From NCBI GenBank assembly GCA_964593065.1, contig CAZQGO010000002.1, positions 1 through 64,000 of the forward strand: a stretch of DNA of 64,000 nt. The letters run 5' to 3'. Shown here piece by piece: positions 16,907 to 25,712 of this stretch (position 1 is its first letter; every line of letters starts with the position of its first letter). Position numbers and translations under genes: made by a program. The notes below the pieces were generated by a model. It did not search any database. It saw nothing but the letters and a program-made list of their open reading frames with translations, and was not told the DNA's origin. This stretch comes from CAZQGO01 sp964593065. Its GTDB lineage: Bacteria > Oederibacteriota > JAAXVQ01.

Positions 16907-16912
16907 AAATCA

Positions 16913-16940
16913 ATTATAGTCTATTTTTGGTACTTGTCAA
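16913..16940 (-). promoter_or_regulatory. Consensus promoter of the small barrel protein gene
   Basis: On the minus strand a perfect TTGACA (16935-16940) and a perfect TATAAT (16913-16918) are 16 bp apart in an A/T-rich block. The expected start is near 16906. The match equals that of rRNA promoter P1, implying strong expression. Confidence 0.8.
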
Positions 16941-17008
16941 TTATTATTAAGAAAAATTCTCGTTAATTTTCCCGTATGCCCGAATTTCTTCCTCCGGTCC
17001 GAGGAATC

Positions 17009-18061
17009 TTACAAGACATTATCCCCATCCATCATGTACCAGGCATCCGGGGAATCAAGGTAGGGACGCAGGGGCGAATCCTCTTCGCAAAAAACCATGA
17101 AAAGCCTGCGGAAATGCGGCCGGCGGACAAAGTTGAAGCGTTTCAACAGATTTCCGAGCCCGGCATGGCCGAAATACTCCAAGCTCACCGATCCGGCTTT
17201 CTGCTGGCGCATGAATTTTAAGAATTCCGCCAGCAGGCAGTCCGGCAATCCTTCCTGGTCCAGGCACAGCAGGTCCACGACGCGACAGACGTTATCCTGG
17301 AGATAATACACGATGTAACCCAGCACTTCGCGTTCCGGGTCGCAGAGCACGAAATTCCGGTATGCCTGGTAGGAGGACTGGGTGAAACGCCAGGTCAAGG
17401 CCCCGGCGGTGCGCGTGCGCATGATTTCATACTTTCCGCTGATCCGGGCCCAGAAGCGGTCAAAGCGTTCGTCAAAATGTTCCGGGGTTTCCACCCGCAG
17501 CCGCGACGGCCGGTGACTCCAGTTTTCCTGGGCGGTGGCGGCAAAAAAAACATCCAGCAGCTTGGCGAATAATCTGGTCAAGAAACGCGGAGGCAAAAAG
17601 GTGTCTCGTTTATATTCGGTTCTCAGGACTTTCACGTATTTGACGTACTGCCCCAGGACCCGATAGCCGGCTTTCAGGATCAGGGCTTCGGAAACGGAGT
17701 TGGGGACCGTGTAGACAAAAGCGACTCCCATTCCCTGGGCTTCGGCCTGAATGATCTTTTGCAGCTGCAGGGCCGGGCCAAAGGCCCGGTAGGAGGGATC
17801 GACCGCGAAATCTCCGGCTGCGGCGCCCGTCACCATTCCGCCGTGCACCAGGAATTGCCTTGGGAAAAGCCCGCAAACGCCGATGTACGCCTGCGCCCCT
17901 TCGGGACGGGCCAGCCACCATCGGGCGCTGCCGTAGGGCGTTTGCTGGGTATTCCAGGTCAAACGTTCCAAGGAAACATCCGGCAGGTTTCTGCCCATGA
18001 CCGCAAGAATATCCTCCCGGTGCTGGCGGGGATCGGCCTGGATGATCACGAAGCGTTTCAT
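17009..18061 (-). CDS. GNAT-superfamily acyltransferase (FemX-like, two-lobed)
   Basis: A 350-residue protein with an N-terminal GNAT-like lobe (about 1-165, with VHGGMVTGAAAGDFAVDPSYR resembling the acetyl-CoA loop region). A second lobe (about 190-335) resembles the C-terminal half of FemAB-type transferases. It overlaps the amidotransferase gene by 4 bp (ATGA), so it is coupled to it. In the exopolysaccharide context it probably adds an acyl or amino-acid group to a sugar. The exact acyl donor and acceptor are unknown. Confidence 0.65.
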   Translation of the reverse strand: MKRFVIIQADPRQHREDILAVMGRNLPDVSLERLTWNTQQTPYGSARWWLARPEGAQAYIGVCGLFPRQFLVHGGMVTGAAAGDFAVDPSYRAFGPALQLQKIIQAEAQGMGVAFVYTVPNSVSEALILKAGYRVLGQYVKYVKVLRTEYKRDTFLPPRFLTRLFAKLLDVFFAATAQENWSHRPSRLRVETPEHFDERFDRFWARISGKYEIMRTRTAGALTWRFTQSSYQAYRNFVLCDPEREVLGYIVYYLQDNVCRVVDLLCLDQEGLPDCLLAEFLKFMRQQKAGSVSLEYFGHAGLGNLLKRFNFVRRPHFRRLFMVFCEEDSPLRPYLDSPDAWYMMDGDNVL

Positions 18062-19059
18062 GGCAATTCCAATCTTTCGCGGACGGCTGCAACGATCTGT
18101 TCGTTCTCCGGGGCGTCGAGTTTGGCCAGGGCCTCGGCGCGGTCCAGGTTCCCTTCCCGGACCAGTTTGGCCAGTTCGAACACATACGGATTGTATCCGA
18201 ATTGGCGCCGGTGCTGCAGGTTGCCCAGCGAGTTCAACTGGCAATTGGTGGAATTGGGGTCCGTATCGCCGGGCGCCTCCCAGCCCCAGCCCTGGATGGA
18301 GCGGAGAATCTCGTCCTCCCGGTAGGTCAAAAAGGCCAGGGGATGGACGTTATAGGGGAAGGCCTGATCATGCTGGAAATGCCGTTCTTCCAGGAAATAA
18401 GGCCTGACGGCCTCGCCGACCAGGGCCTGGAGGGGCTCGAACACGACCTTCTGGGTCATGCGCAGCATCCGGGAGTTGTTCTTCATGAGGCAGGAAGGCA
18501 AAGGAGCCTGCCCGGGGGACCAGCCGAAGGCAATGAACGGGATCTCCTTTTCCACGGCCAGTCGCAAGGCCACGGCCTTGACGATGCTCATGCAGGCCGT
18601 GCAGATGGCGCTGGCCCGTTCGAGCGTCTTGGCGGGATAGAGGGAACGCTGGGCGCAGGCCGAAAAGATGGTTTTCAATGCCTGAAAATTGGGTTTGAAC
18701 AGGATGTGGTCCACGCCGAAATGCTCCACCACGCGGCGAATGTTGACGGGGGTTTGCCGGGGCAGAAAACCATTGTCAACGGTTACGGCCAGCATGCGCA
18801 GGCCGTACCGTTCCTTCAGCAACCCCAGGGTGTAGGTGCTGTCCTTGCCGCCGCTGTAACACATCAGGGCGTCGTAGTCGCCCTGCCCCCGTTTATCGGC
18901 CAGCAGGGATTCGAACTTCCGCAGGTACTCGGATTTCTTGGATTCCAAGTCCTCGGCTCCGGCGAAGTCCCGGCAATAATTGCACACGCCCTGGGCGTCG
19001 AACACGACGCCCGGAAAATTTTCGGGCAGGACACAACGGGAACAAATGCGTGCGGCCAT
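18058..19059 (-). CDS. N-acetyl-sugar amidotransferase-like PP-loop ATPase (WbpG/PseA family)
   Basis: A 333-residue ATP pyrophosphatase-type protein. The N-terminus has paired cysteines (CSRCVLP near 6 and CNYC near 27) as a probable zinc site. The PP-loop YSGGKDST is near residue 70. Family members convert an acetamido to an acetamidino group on surface sugars using ammonia supplied by HisH/HisF-like partners. No such partners are in this window. AAAGGAGG precedes the ATG at 19059. It is coupled to the GNAT gene downstream. Confidence 0.78.
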   Translation of the reverse strand: MAARICSRCVLPENFPGVVFDAQGVCNYCRDFAGAEDLESKKSEYLRKFESLLADKRGQGDYDALMCYSGGKDSTYTLGLLKERYGLRMLAVTVDNGFLPRQTPVNIRRVVEHFGVDHILFKPNFQALKTIFSACAQRSLYPAKTLERASAICTACMSIVKAVALRLAVEKEIPFIAFGWSPGQAPLPSCLMKNNSRMLRMTQKVVFEPLQALVGEAVRPYFLEERHFQHDQAFPYNVHPLAFLTYREDEILRSIQGWGWEAPGDTDPNSTNCQLNSLGNLQHRRQFGYNPYVFELAKLVREGNLDRAEALAKLDAPENEQIVAAVRERLELP

Positions 19060-19107
19060 GGGGCCTCCTTTCGCTACGCGGGCCGGAAAACGGCGCGGCC
19101 CGACCGT

Positions 19108-20646
19108 CTACAGCTCCTTCTTGGCGATCTTGCCGGTGGGTGTCTTGGGCATCGCCGTCAGGATGCGGACGGATCGCGGAACCTTGTAATTCTCCAACCG
19201 CGCCGCGCAGTGACGGATGATTTCCGGCTCCCCGGTCCGGCCCGGCTCATTCAGCACGACGAAGGCGTAGATCGCCTGACCCAGCACCTCGTCCGGCTTG
19301 CCCACCACGGCCGCTTCCAGCACGTTCTCGAACTCGCACAGGGCGTCCTCAACCTCTTTGGGACTGACCAGCTCTCCGGCCGTCTTGATCAGGTCGTCCT
19401 TCCGGGCGACGAAGTAGAGAAACCCCTCCTCGTCCATCTTGAACAGGTCCCCGGTATGCAAATGTTTTTCCCAGGGGGGATCGCCGGGGCGCAACCGCCG
19501 GGCGGTCTCCTCCGGCAGGTTCCAGTACCCCTGCATGACGTGCGGTCCCCGCACCACCAGTTCCCCGATGCGGCCCGGTTCGGTCACGCGCCGGCCGTTC
19601 TCGTCCACCAGGTAGGTCTCCGTGTTCGGAATCGCCTTTCCCACCGAGGTCGGGCGGCGGTCCAATTCCTCCGGGGGCAGATAACTGATGCGCTTGCACT
19701 CCGTCTGCCCGTACATGGAATATAATTTGGCCGCGGGAAACATGGCCCGCAGGGCTTCGATCTGGCGCGGTGAAATCGCCTGGGCCGCGCTCGTGAGGTA
19801 ACGCAGGCAGGAAAAATCATACCGCGACAGATCCTTCAGCTGCATCAGCAGGGCCGCGATGGTGGGCACCAGGGGAAAACCCGTCACCCGCTCCTTGACG
19901 AGCAGGTCGATGACAGGATAGGGATATAAAAAAGGTCTTTCCAGAATCACGGTGGCGCCCATTTTACAGGCCGTGAGCACCTGGTACAAGCCGTAACTGA
20001 AAGACAGCGGGAGCACGTTGAGGATGATGTCTTGTTCCGTGTTTTCCAGATATTGGGTGACGGAGTCGGCGACGGAGATCATGTTCAGATGGGTCAACAT
20101 GACGCCCTTGGAGCGCCCGGTGGTGCTGGAAGTGTACAGGATGGCGGCCAGATCCAGGTCGATGCAGCGGGGCGCGGGGGGGGCGGCGGCGCTTCCGCGC
20201 AGGGCTTCCTCCCAGGAAAGGAGCCGCGGCGCGCCGGCGGAGGCCGCGGACGGGCCGCGGCCCACCGTCATCACCCACTTCAGATCGGGCAGCTGCGGCA
20301 AAATTTCCTTCAGCGTCTCGAACCGCCGGGCGTCGGTGATCAGTCCCCGGGTTCGCGCATCCGCCAGCAGGGGTTGCAGCAGCTGGCCTTTGGCGCCGGC
20401 GTGGTGCAGGGAAAAGACGGCGCCCGCCTTCAGAACGCCGAAAATGGCGACGACCGCCTCGGCTGAATTTTCCAGGAGGATGCTGATGTGATCCTGCCGG
20501 CGGACGCCTTCGGCCCGCATCGTGTCCGACAGGCGCGAGGCCAGGTCATCGAGCTCCCGGTAGGTCAGACGCAGTCCCCGGAACACCAGCGCGGTCTTTT
20601 CCGGCAGGCGCCGGGCGCTGTGTTCCAGGAAATGATTAAGCAACAT
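19108..20646 (-). CDS. AMP-forming acyl-CoA/acyl-ACP ligase
   Basis: A 512-residue ANL-superfamily adenylating enzyme. The P-loop-like motif is YTSSTTGRSKGVMLTH, followed by YGQTEC, TGDLFKMDEEGFLYFVARKDD and the C-terminal catalytic lysine motif PKTPTGKIAKKEL. The ATG at 20646 lies inside the end of the ACP gene (11-bp overlap), so enzyme and carrier are translationally coupled. It probably activates a carboxylic acid and loads it on that ACP. Similar AMP ligase-ACP pairs occur in exosortase-associated exopolysaccharide clusters, but no exosortase is visible here. Confidence 0.88.
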   Translation of the reverse strand: MLLNHFLEHSARRLPEKTALVFRGLRLTYRELDDLASRLSDTMRAEGVRRQDHISILLENSAEAVVAIFGVLKAGAVFSLHHAGAKGQLLQPLLADARTRGLITDARRFETLKEILPQLPDLKWVMTVGRGPSAASAGAPRLLSWEEALRGSAAAPPAPRCIDLDLAAILYTSSTTGRSKGVMLTHLNMISVADSVTQYLENTEQDIILNVLPLSFSYGLYQVLTACKMGATVILERPFLYPYPVIDLLVKERVTGFPLVPTIAALLMQLKDLSRYDFSCLRYLTSAAQAISPRQIEALRAMFPAAKLYSMYGQTECKRISYLPPEELDRRPTSVGKAIPNTETYLVDENGRRVTEPGRIGELVVRGPHVMQGYWNLPEETARRLRPGDPPWEKHLHTGDLFKMDEEGFLYFVARKDDLIKTAGELVSPKEVEDALCEFENVLEAAVVGKPDEVLGQAIYAFVVLNEPGRTGEPEIIRHCAARLENYKVPRSVRILTAMPKTPTGKIAKKEL

Positions 20647-20890
20647 GGGAGGTCTTCTCCGCAATGAAGCGGACGAGCGTGTCCACCGAGTCCAGGTTCT
20701 CGGGAACCAGTTCGTCGTCGGCGACCTTCAGCTTAAAGGTCTCCTCCAGGAACGCGACCAGCTCCAGGACGCCGGTCGAGTCGATGATGCCCCGCTCCAG
20801 GAAGGATTCTTCGTCCTTGAGGGCTTCGGCCGGTTCCCCGGCCATGAAACTCTTGAGGATGAACTTGCGGATCTGCGTTTTGACATCCAT
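20636..20890 (-). CDS. Acyl carrier protein
   Basis: An 84-residue phosphopantetheine carrier. The attachment site is the serine of GIIDSTGVLEL. The helical pattern and FKVADDELVPENLDSV ending match the ACP fold. It is distinct from a fatty-acid-synthesis AcpP by its loner position and its coupling to the AMP ligase. AAGGAG lies six bases before the ATG. Confidence 0.9.
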   Translation of the reverse strand: MDVKTQIRKFILKSFMAGEPAEALKDEESFLERGIIDSTGVLELVAFLEETFKLKVADDELVPENLDSVDTLVRFIAEKTSHVA

Positions 20891-20905
20891 GCTCTTCTCC
20901 TTGGG

Positions 20906-22066
20906 TCAAGGTTTCGGCGCGTCCCCGGATCCGTAAACCTCCCGGGTCCGGAGCGCGATCTGTCGCCAGTCGTAGCGGTCCGCCAGAATGCGCCGCAGGC
21001 GCCGGCGCCAGGCCGGCGTCACGGTTTGCGCGGCCCAGGCCGTCAGTTTCCGGGACAGGTCCTCCACGTCCCCCGGCCGGAAGAAGCGGCCCTCCGGCAG
21101 GTCAACCTGCACCGCGCGGTTGGCCGGAATGTCCGAGACCACGCAGGGCAGCCCGTAACTCAAGGCCTCCAACAGGACCAAGGGCAGCCCTTCGTAGGTT
21201 GAGGGCAGCACGAAGAGTCCGGCATGGCTGTACATTTCCTCCAGCGCGCGGCCGGTCAAAAAACCGGTCAGGACCACTCCCGGGCTGCCGGCGGCCATCT
21301 CCAGGACCCGGCGGCTGTAGGCGCTGGCATGGTCCGCCTGCCCGACGATGGCCAGCTTCCAGTCCTGCAATCGCCCGCCCCGCCGCGAGGAAAAGCGCAC
21401 AAAGGCCTCCAGCAGGTCCGAAAAACCCTTTTCCGGCACAAAACGTCCCACGGCCAGGAAATACCGGCCCGGAAGCAAGCCGAAGGACTTCGGTGCGCCG
21501 GCGGTCCTTCTGGGAACGGGCAAATCCACTCCGTTCGGGATGACGTCCACGGAACGGTGGTAGCGTTGGGTCAGCGCGGCGGCGATGTTCGGAGCGATGG
21601 CGATGACGCGGTGTGCGTACCTCACCCCCAGGTTCTCGCCGCAGCGCAGGATGGATTTTGCCAGCCGGCCCCATTTTTTCCGCTCGTAGTCGGGCCCATG
21701 GTGGGTCACCACGACGCGCAGGCCGAGGAACCGGGCCAGGGGCGTCCACAGCGCCGGTCCGATGGCGTGCAGGTGCAGCACGTCCGGACGCAGGCGCCAG
21801 GCCGCGAACACTCCCAGCAGCGTGTGCGTGAAAGCCTCCAGCGAGCGGCTGCGCACGGCCGGCAAGGCTCGCAGCTGCACGCCGTGGTAGGCGGTCCGTT
21901 CCGGGTGAACGTAGGGCCGGCGGGTCAGGACCGTGACCTCGCAGCCCATGCGCGCCAAGTGCACGGCCAAGCGCTCACAGTGTTTTTCCACGCCGCCCTG
22001 GACATCCGGGAAGCCGCGAAGCCCCAGCAGCACGACGCGCAAGGGATTTTCCGTCCTCCCTTTCAC
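20906..22066 (-). CDS. Glycosyltransferase family 4
   Basis: A 386-residue GT-B enzyme. The N-terminal LGLRGFPDVQGGVEKH is the acceptor-side glycine-rich loop. A DVIPNGVD motif and the C-terminal donor site LPSTYEGLPLVLLEALSYGLP follow. I chose the GTG at 22066: it overlaps the radical SAM stop as GTGA and has GGAAGGA nine bases upstream. A longer start at 22117 would overlap the upstream gene by 55 bp. It should transfer one sugar of the repeat unit at the cytoplasmic membrane face. Confidence 0.88.
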   Translation of the reverse strand: MKGRTENPLRVVLLGLRGFPDVQGGVEKHCERLAVHLARMGCEVTVLTRRPYVHPERTAYHGVQLRALPAVRSRSLEAFTHTLLGVFAAWRLRPDVLHLHAIGPALWTPLARFLGLRVVVTHHGPDYERKKWGRLAKSILRCGENLGVRYAHRVIAIAPNIAAALTQRYHRSVDVIPNGVDLPVPRRTAGAPKSFGLLPGRYFLAVGRFVPEKGFSDLLEAFVRFSSRRGGRLQDWKLAIVGQADHASAYSRRVLEMAAGSPGVVLTGFLTGRALEEMYSHAGLFVLPSTYEGLPLVLLEALSYGLPCVVSDIPANRAVQVDLPEGRFFRPGDVEDLSRKLTAWAAQTVTPAWRRRLRRILADRYDWRQIALRTREVYGSGDAPKP

Positions 22067-23043
22067 GCGCAGACGTCCTTCCCCAGCAGAGAGCGCGTTT
22101 TCTGCCGGATCACCCACAGGGCGGGTTTGGAGAGCGCGCGTTTCATGGCGGGCGAGGCCGTGCCGATCATCCAGCAGTTCCGGGGACAGCGCGTGACGCG
22201 CTCGCGGATTTCGCGCGCCTTGTCGCTGTTCCAGATTTCCGCGAAGGTCTGCGTGTGCAGGTCCCCGAAGGTATGGGCGTCGTCGTCCTCGGCCAGCCCG
22301 TTGCAGGGCAGGATCTTCCCGCCGGGCGTGACAAAGAACATGTCCCGGCCCGCGCCGCAGGGCAAAAGCCTCGGCTTCCCGCGCACGTACTCGATGAGGC
22401 CGTAATTGAAATAGGCCCGGAACCAGTTCTTCGGCCGGTGGGTCTTGATCAGCTCGCGGATCAGCTCCCGGAAGCTTTCCGCCACTTCCTCGACCTGGGC
22501 GATCCGGTTGTCCTGTTTGTGGAAGTAGTAGGAATTGTGGACGGCCGCCGTGGCGAACTCGACCTTCAGCCGCTTGGCCAGCTGATACAGTTCCAGCATG
22601 TCGCGATGGTTGCGGTCGGAAACCGTGATCCCGAACCCGATGTCCTTCAGGCCCTGCCGTTGCAGCGCCAGCAGGGTCCTGAGCCCATGGTCAAACCCGT
22701 CCCGCAGGCCGCGCAGGTCGTCGTTGGCCGAGGGCAGGCCTTCCAGGCTGATGCGGATGCCGATGCCGGGATGCTTGGCCGCCAGGGCCAGCACCTTCTC
22801 GGTGTAATAGCCGTTGGTGCTGATGACCACACGCCGGGCCTTGCGGGACACCCGGGCGACGATCTCCTCCAGGTCCTGGCGCAGGAACGGCTCCCCGCCG
22901 GTCAAATTCGCGAAGTCCAAAGACGGCAGTTTGTCCAGAAGGTCGGGCCGGAACTCCTCCGTGATCTTGGTCGGGTGCTGCCAGACGTTGCACATGTGGC
23001 ACTTCGCGTTGCAGCGGTAGGTGGTGATGATCGCAGCTTCCAT
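22063..23043 (-). CDS. Radical SAM protein with SPASM-like C-terminal cysteines
   Basis: A 326-residue radical SAM enzyme. The CNAKCHMC motif (11-18) ligates the SAM-binding cluster, and LTGGEPFLR is the SAM-contacting loop. The C-terminal part has LPCGAGRD, ILPCNGL and CPRNC, a cysteine set fitting an auxiliary cluster. It is encoded among glycosyltransferases and coupled to one of them (GTGA), so a sugar or lipid modification is likely. Peptide modification cannot be excluded because SPASM domains often act on peptides, but no precursor peptide is apparent. Confidence 0.85.
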   Translation of the reverse strand: MEAAIITTYRCNAKCHMCNVWQHPTKITEEFRPDLLDKLPSLDFANLTGGEPFLRQDLEEIVARVSRKARRVVISTNGYYTEKVLALAAKHPGIGIRISLEGLPSANDDLRGLRDGFDHGLRTLLALQRQGLKDIGFGITVSDRNHRDMLELYQLAKRLKVEFATAAVHNSYYFHKQDNRIAQVEEVAESFRELIRELIKTHRPKNWFRAYFNYGLIEYVRGKPRLLPCGAGRDMFFVTPGGKILPCNGLAEDDDAHTFGDLHTQTFAEIWNSDKAREIRERVTRCPRNCWMIGTASPAMKRALSKPALWVIRQKTRSLLGKDVCA

Positions 23044-23068
23044 GGTTCTTCCCCCGCGAAAAAGTAGC

Positions 23069-24313
23069 CTAGGCGCGCCGGCCCGCGGCGGGCCGTGATT
23101 CTAAGGCTTCGTGATAAACCTGCAGCAGACGCTCGTAATGGAGTTCGGGGCCGCCGTTTTTTTCGACCCATTCCCGGGCGTTCCGGCCCCAGCGCTCCGC
23201 TTCCCCGGGCTGGTCGCGCAGCCGGAGGATCTGGCGCCGCAGATCCCCCGCATCGCCGGGTGAAAACGTCAGGCCGGTGAATCCGTCCTGCACCAGTTCG
23301 GGAATGCCTCCGATCCTGGCCCCGACCACGGGCTTGCCCAGCGCGAAAGCCTCCAACACGCTCAAGGGATTGTTTTCATAGCATTCGGAGGGCAGGATGG
23401 CCGCTTGGCTGGACTGAATTTCCGCCCGCAGTTCCTGTCCCCGCAAATATCCCAAAAAACGGACGTTCTCCTGCCGCCGCTCCGCGAGCGAGCGTTCCAT
23501 CTCCGCGCGCAGAGGGCCCTCGCCGATGATTTTCAGCCGGACATCCAGGCCGGCCATTGCCTGCAACAGGGTCGGAAGCCCCTTTTCCGCCGACAGGCGC
23601 CCGAAATAGACCAGGTCTCCGCCGGGTGCGCCGTAGCGGGGTTGGTAGTCCTCCGGCTGAATAAAGTTGGCCACGTGCCGGATTTGTCCCGGAAAGCCCA
23701 TCTCCCGGACCTTGCGCAACATGAATTCGCTGGGCGCCACGAAACGTTCGATCAGCCGGTAGAGGTTGAGAATCTTGTGATGCAGGAACATTTCCGCGGT
23801 ATTGACCAGGCTTTTGGCATAAGAACCTTTAGCACATTTTTTCAGAAAACACCACCAATACTTTCCATGCCCGCAGCGCTCGCAGGGCCGTCCGTTCAGC
23901 AACAGGCTGTAGGTGGGACAGACCAATTTGTAGTCGTGCATGGTCATGACCACGGGCAGGCCGCGGCGGGCGCAGGCCGGCAAAATGGAAGGTGAAATTT
24001 GATGGGCGAAATTATGCACGTGCACCAGATCCGGCCGCAGGACGGCGAGCAGTTTTTCCAGTTTGCGCCGGGCTTCGAAGGAATACAGGATCTTCAGGCT
24101 GGCGTCCAATTTCCGCACGAGTCCGCCGGGCTGTTCGTAATCGACCCGGGATACGAAATAGTCCTCATACGGGTAGCGGGGATTGTCGGGATGCGCCATG
24201 CCCCAATAATGCACTTCGTGGCCCCGGTCAGCGAGCACTTTGCCGGTGTTCAAGACGCTGATGGCGTCTCCGCCCTTGGGAAACAGAAATTTATTGATGA
24301 GCAATATCTTCAT
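23069..24313 (-). CDS. Glycosyltransferase family 4
   Basis: A 414-residue GT-B enzyme. It begins MKILLINKFLFPKGGDAI and contains a cysteine-rich insertion (CERCGHGKYWWCFLKKC, about 145-161) common in a GT4 subgroup with VMTMHDYKLVCPT. The donor-site motif is SECYENNPLSVLEAFALGKP near 320. Open sequence upstream of 24313 in this frame runs through the next glycosyltransferase gene and is not part of the protein. Confidence 0.87.
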   Translation of the reverse strand: MKILLINKFLFPKGGDAISVLNTGKVLADRGHEVHYWGMAHPDNPRYPYEDYFVSRVDYEQPGGLVRKLDASLKILYSFEARRKLEKLLAVLRPDLVHVHNFAHQISPSILPACARRGLPVVMTMHDYKLVCPTYSLLLNGRPCERCGHGKYWWCFLKKCAKGSYAKSLVNTAEMFLHHKILNLYRLIERFVAPSEFMLRKVREMGFPGQIRHVANFIQPEDYQPRYGAPGGDLVYFGRLSAEKGLPTLLQAMAGLDVRLKIIGEGPLRAEMERSLAERRQENVRFLGYLRGQELRAEIQSSQAAILPSECYENNPLSVLEAFALGKPVVGARIGGIPELVQDGFTGLTFSPGDAGDLRRQILRLRDQPGEAERWGRNAREWVEKNGGPELHYERLLQVYHEALESRPAAGRRA

Positions 24314-24390
24314 GATTCGAGGGACGCGCCCCGTTCTCAGGGTTTTCCGGCTGCGGGGACAAGCGTCGCCCCCGCCCGGCCGGCTTTGGT

Positions 24391-25614
24391 TCATGCGGAC
24401 CGCGGAGCAGACAGCAGTTCCGCGTACAGATTCAAGATTTTTTCCGACAAGGCCGTGCTGGAATACTCCGCCACGGCCCTGGCCCTGGCCGCCGACCCCA
24501 GCCGGCGCCGCCGCTCCGGGTGGGCCAGCAAATCCAGCAGCGCGTCGGATAAATCCCGGATGTAGGTTCGGGTGTCGGTCACCGGGATCTTGACTCCGCA
24601 GTCCGCGGTGACGCTGTAGGCCGGCCCGCCGTAATCGCTGGTGACGACCGGAAGCCCGCAGGCCATGGCCTCCAGGATCACGTTGCCGCCCGGTTCGCGC
24701 AGGGTGGGCAGGCAAAAAATATCGCTGTCCTGGTAGCGCGCCAGCAATTCGGTCTTGGACAGTTGCCCCAAAAGCGTCACGCGGTCCGCCAGGCGGTAGC
24801 GGCGGATCAGTTTTTCCAAGCGTTTCCGCTGGGGACCGGTGCCGGCGATTTGGATGGAGAAGTTTTTCACGCCCCGCCGCAGGCATTGCCGGGCCGCGGC
24901 CAGGAGCAGCACGGCGCCTTTCTTGCTTTCCAGCAGACCCGCGAACAGGATTTTCGGCTCCGTGCGCGCAGCCCGTTCCGGCCCGGGCCGGTAGAAATCG
25001 GCGTCCACCACCACGTCGAACAGGGTCACGCACCGGTCCCGGGCCTTTTCGGGCAGCATGGCCTTCACTTCCGGCGTGCTCGCGATGATCTTCCGGGATT
25101 GGTTGAAATAGGCCCGCCAGGCAGGGGTGCGCAGGCCGCGGCGGTAATAGAAATCCCGCAGGGCCACCTGAAGCCAGCGGTCCCGGAAGACCCACCCGAA
25201 ATGTTTTGGGGTCGGCAGACCGCCCGTCACCGGCCCGATGACCACGGGCCGGCGGAAGCGGTAGACGTCGTTGTGGGCGTGGATGCCGTTGGGCGTGACG
25301 CAATGAATGAAGGCGATGTCCTTCTCCGCGAGAATGCGCGGAATCAGCTGCTTGGCCCGCCGGTAATAGTTCTGATAGAGCCAATATTCGCCCCAGCGCG
25401 TGGCGAAGCGGCGCAGATGATCGTTGGCGTGAATGAAATGAAAAGTCACCTGGGGGGGATAATCGGCCGCCAGAATATCTTGCTGGTGCCAGGCGTCCAC
25501 CAGGACCTCGACCGCGACCTGGCGGGAGACGATCCGCAGCCACTGCTGGGCCAAGCCGCACTCCGAGCCCAGGGTGGGATTCAAATCATAGGCCAGCCAC
25601 AACACACGTTGCAT
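24391..25614 (-). CDS. Glycosyltransferase family 4
   Basis: A 407-residue GT-B enzyme. The N-terminal LAYDLNPTLGSECGLAQQW resembles the start of GT4 enzymes that act early in repeat-unit assembly. ILFAGLLESKKGAVLLL marks the second Rossmann domain, and LREPGGNVILEAMACGLP is the donor-nucleotide site. CAGGAG lies six bases before the ATG. A short perfect hairpin precedes the gene at 25677-25692. Confidence 0.87.
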   Translation of the reverse strand: MQRVLWLAYDLNPTLGSECGLAQQWLRIVSRQVAVEVLVDAWHQQDILAADYPPQVTFHFIHANDHLRRFATRWGEYWLYQNYYRRAKQLIPRILAEKDIAFIHCVTPNGIHAHNDVYRFRRPVVIGPVTGGLPTPKHFGWVFRDRWLQVALRDFYYRRGLRTPAWRAYFNQSRKIIASTPEVKAMLPEKARDRCVTLFDVVVDADFYRPGPERAARTEPKILFAGLLESKKGAVLLLAAARQCLRRGVKNFSIQIAGTGPQRKRLEKLIRRYRLADRVTLLGQLSKTELLARYQDSDIFCLPTLREPGGNVILEAMACGLPVVTSDYGGPAYSVTADCGVKIPVTDTRTYIRDLSDALLDLLAHPERRRRLGSAARARAVAEYSSTALSEKILNLYAELLSAPRSA

Positions 25615-25676
25615 TGCCTGCTCCTGCGCCTGCGGGCTCTTGAAATACCGCGTCCGCTTTCCTCACGCCGGGGGGA

Positions 25677-25692
25677 GCGGTTTTCAAACCGC
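25677..25692 (-). other. Intercistronic hairpin
   Basis: GCGGTTT and AAACCGC form a perfect 7-bp inverted repeat with a 2-bp centre between the deacetylase stop and the next glycosyltransferase. No T-run follows. It may mark an mRNA processing site within the operon; this is a guess from position. Confidence 0.3.
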
Positions 25693-25712
25693 CCGGCTTC
25701 CGTTCCCCGCGG

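Noticed and set aside
24314..25561. N-terminal extension making an 830-residue protein out of the glycosyltransferase at 23069-24313
   Set aside because: The extension overlaps another complete GT4 gene in a different frame and has Arg/Pro/Gly-rich nonsense composition. The real N-terminus MKILLINK starts at 24313.
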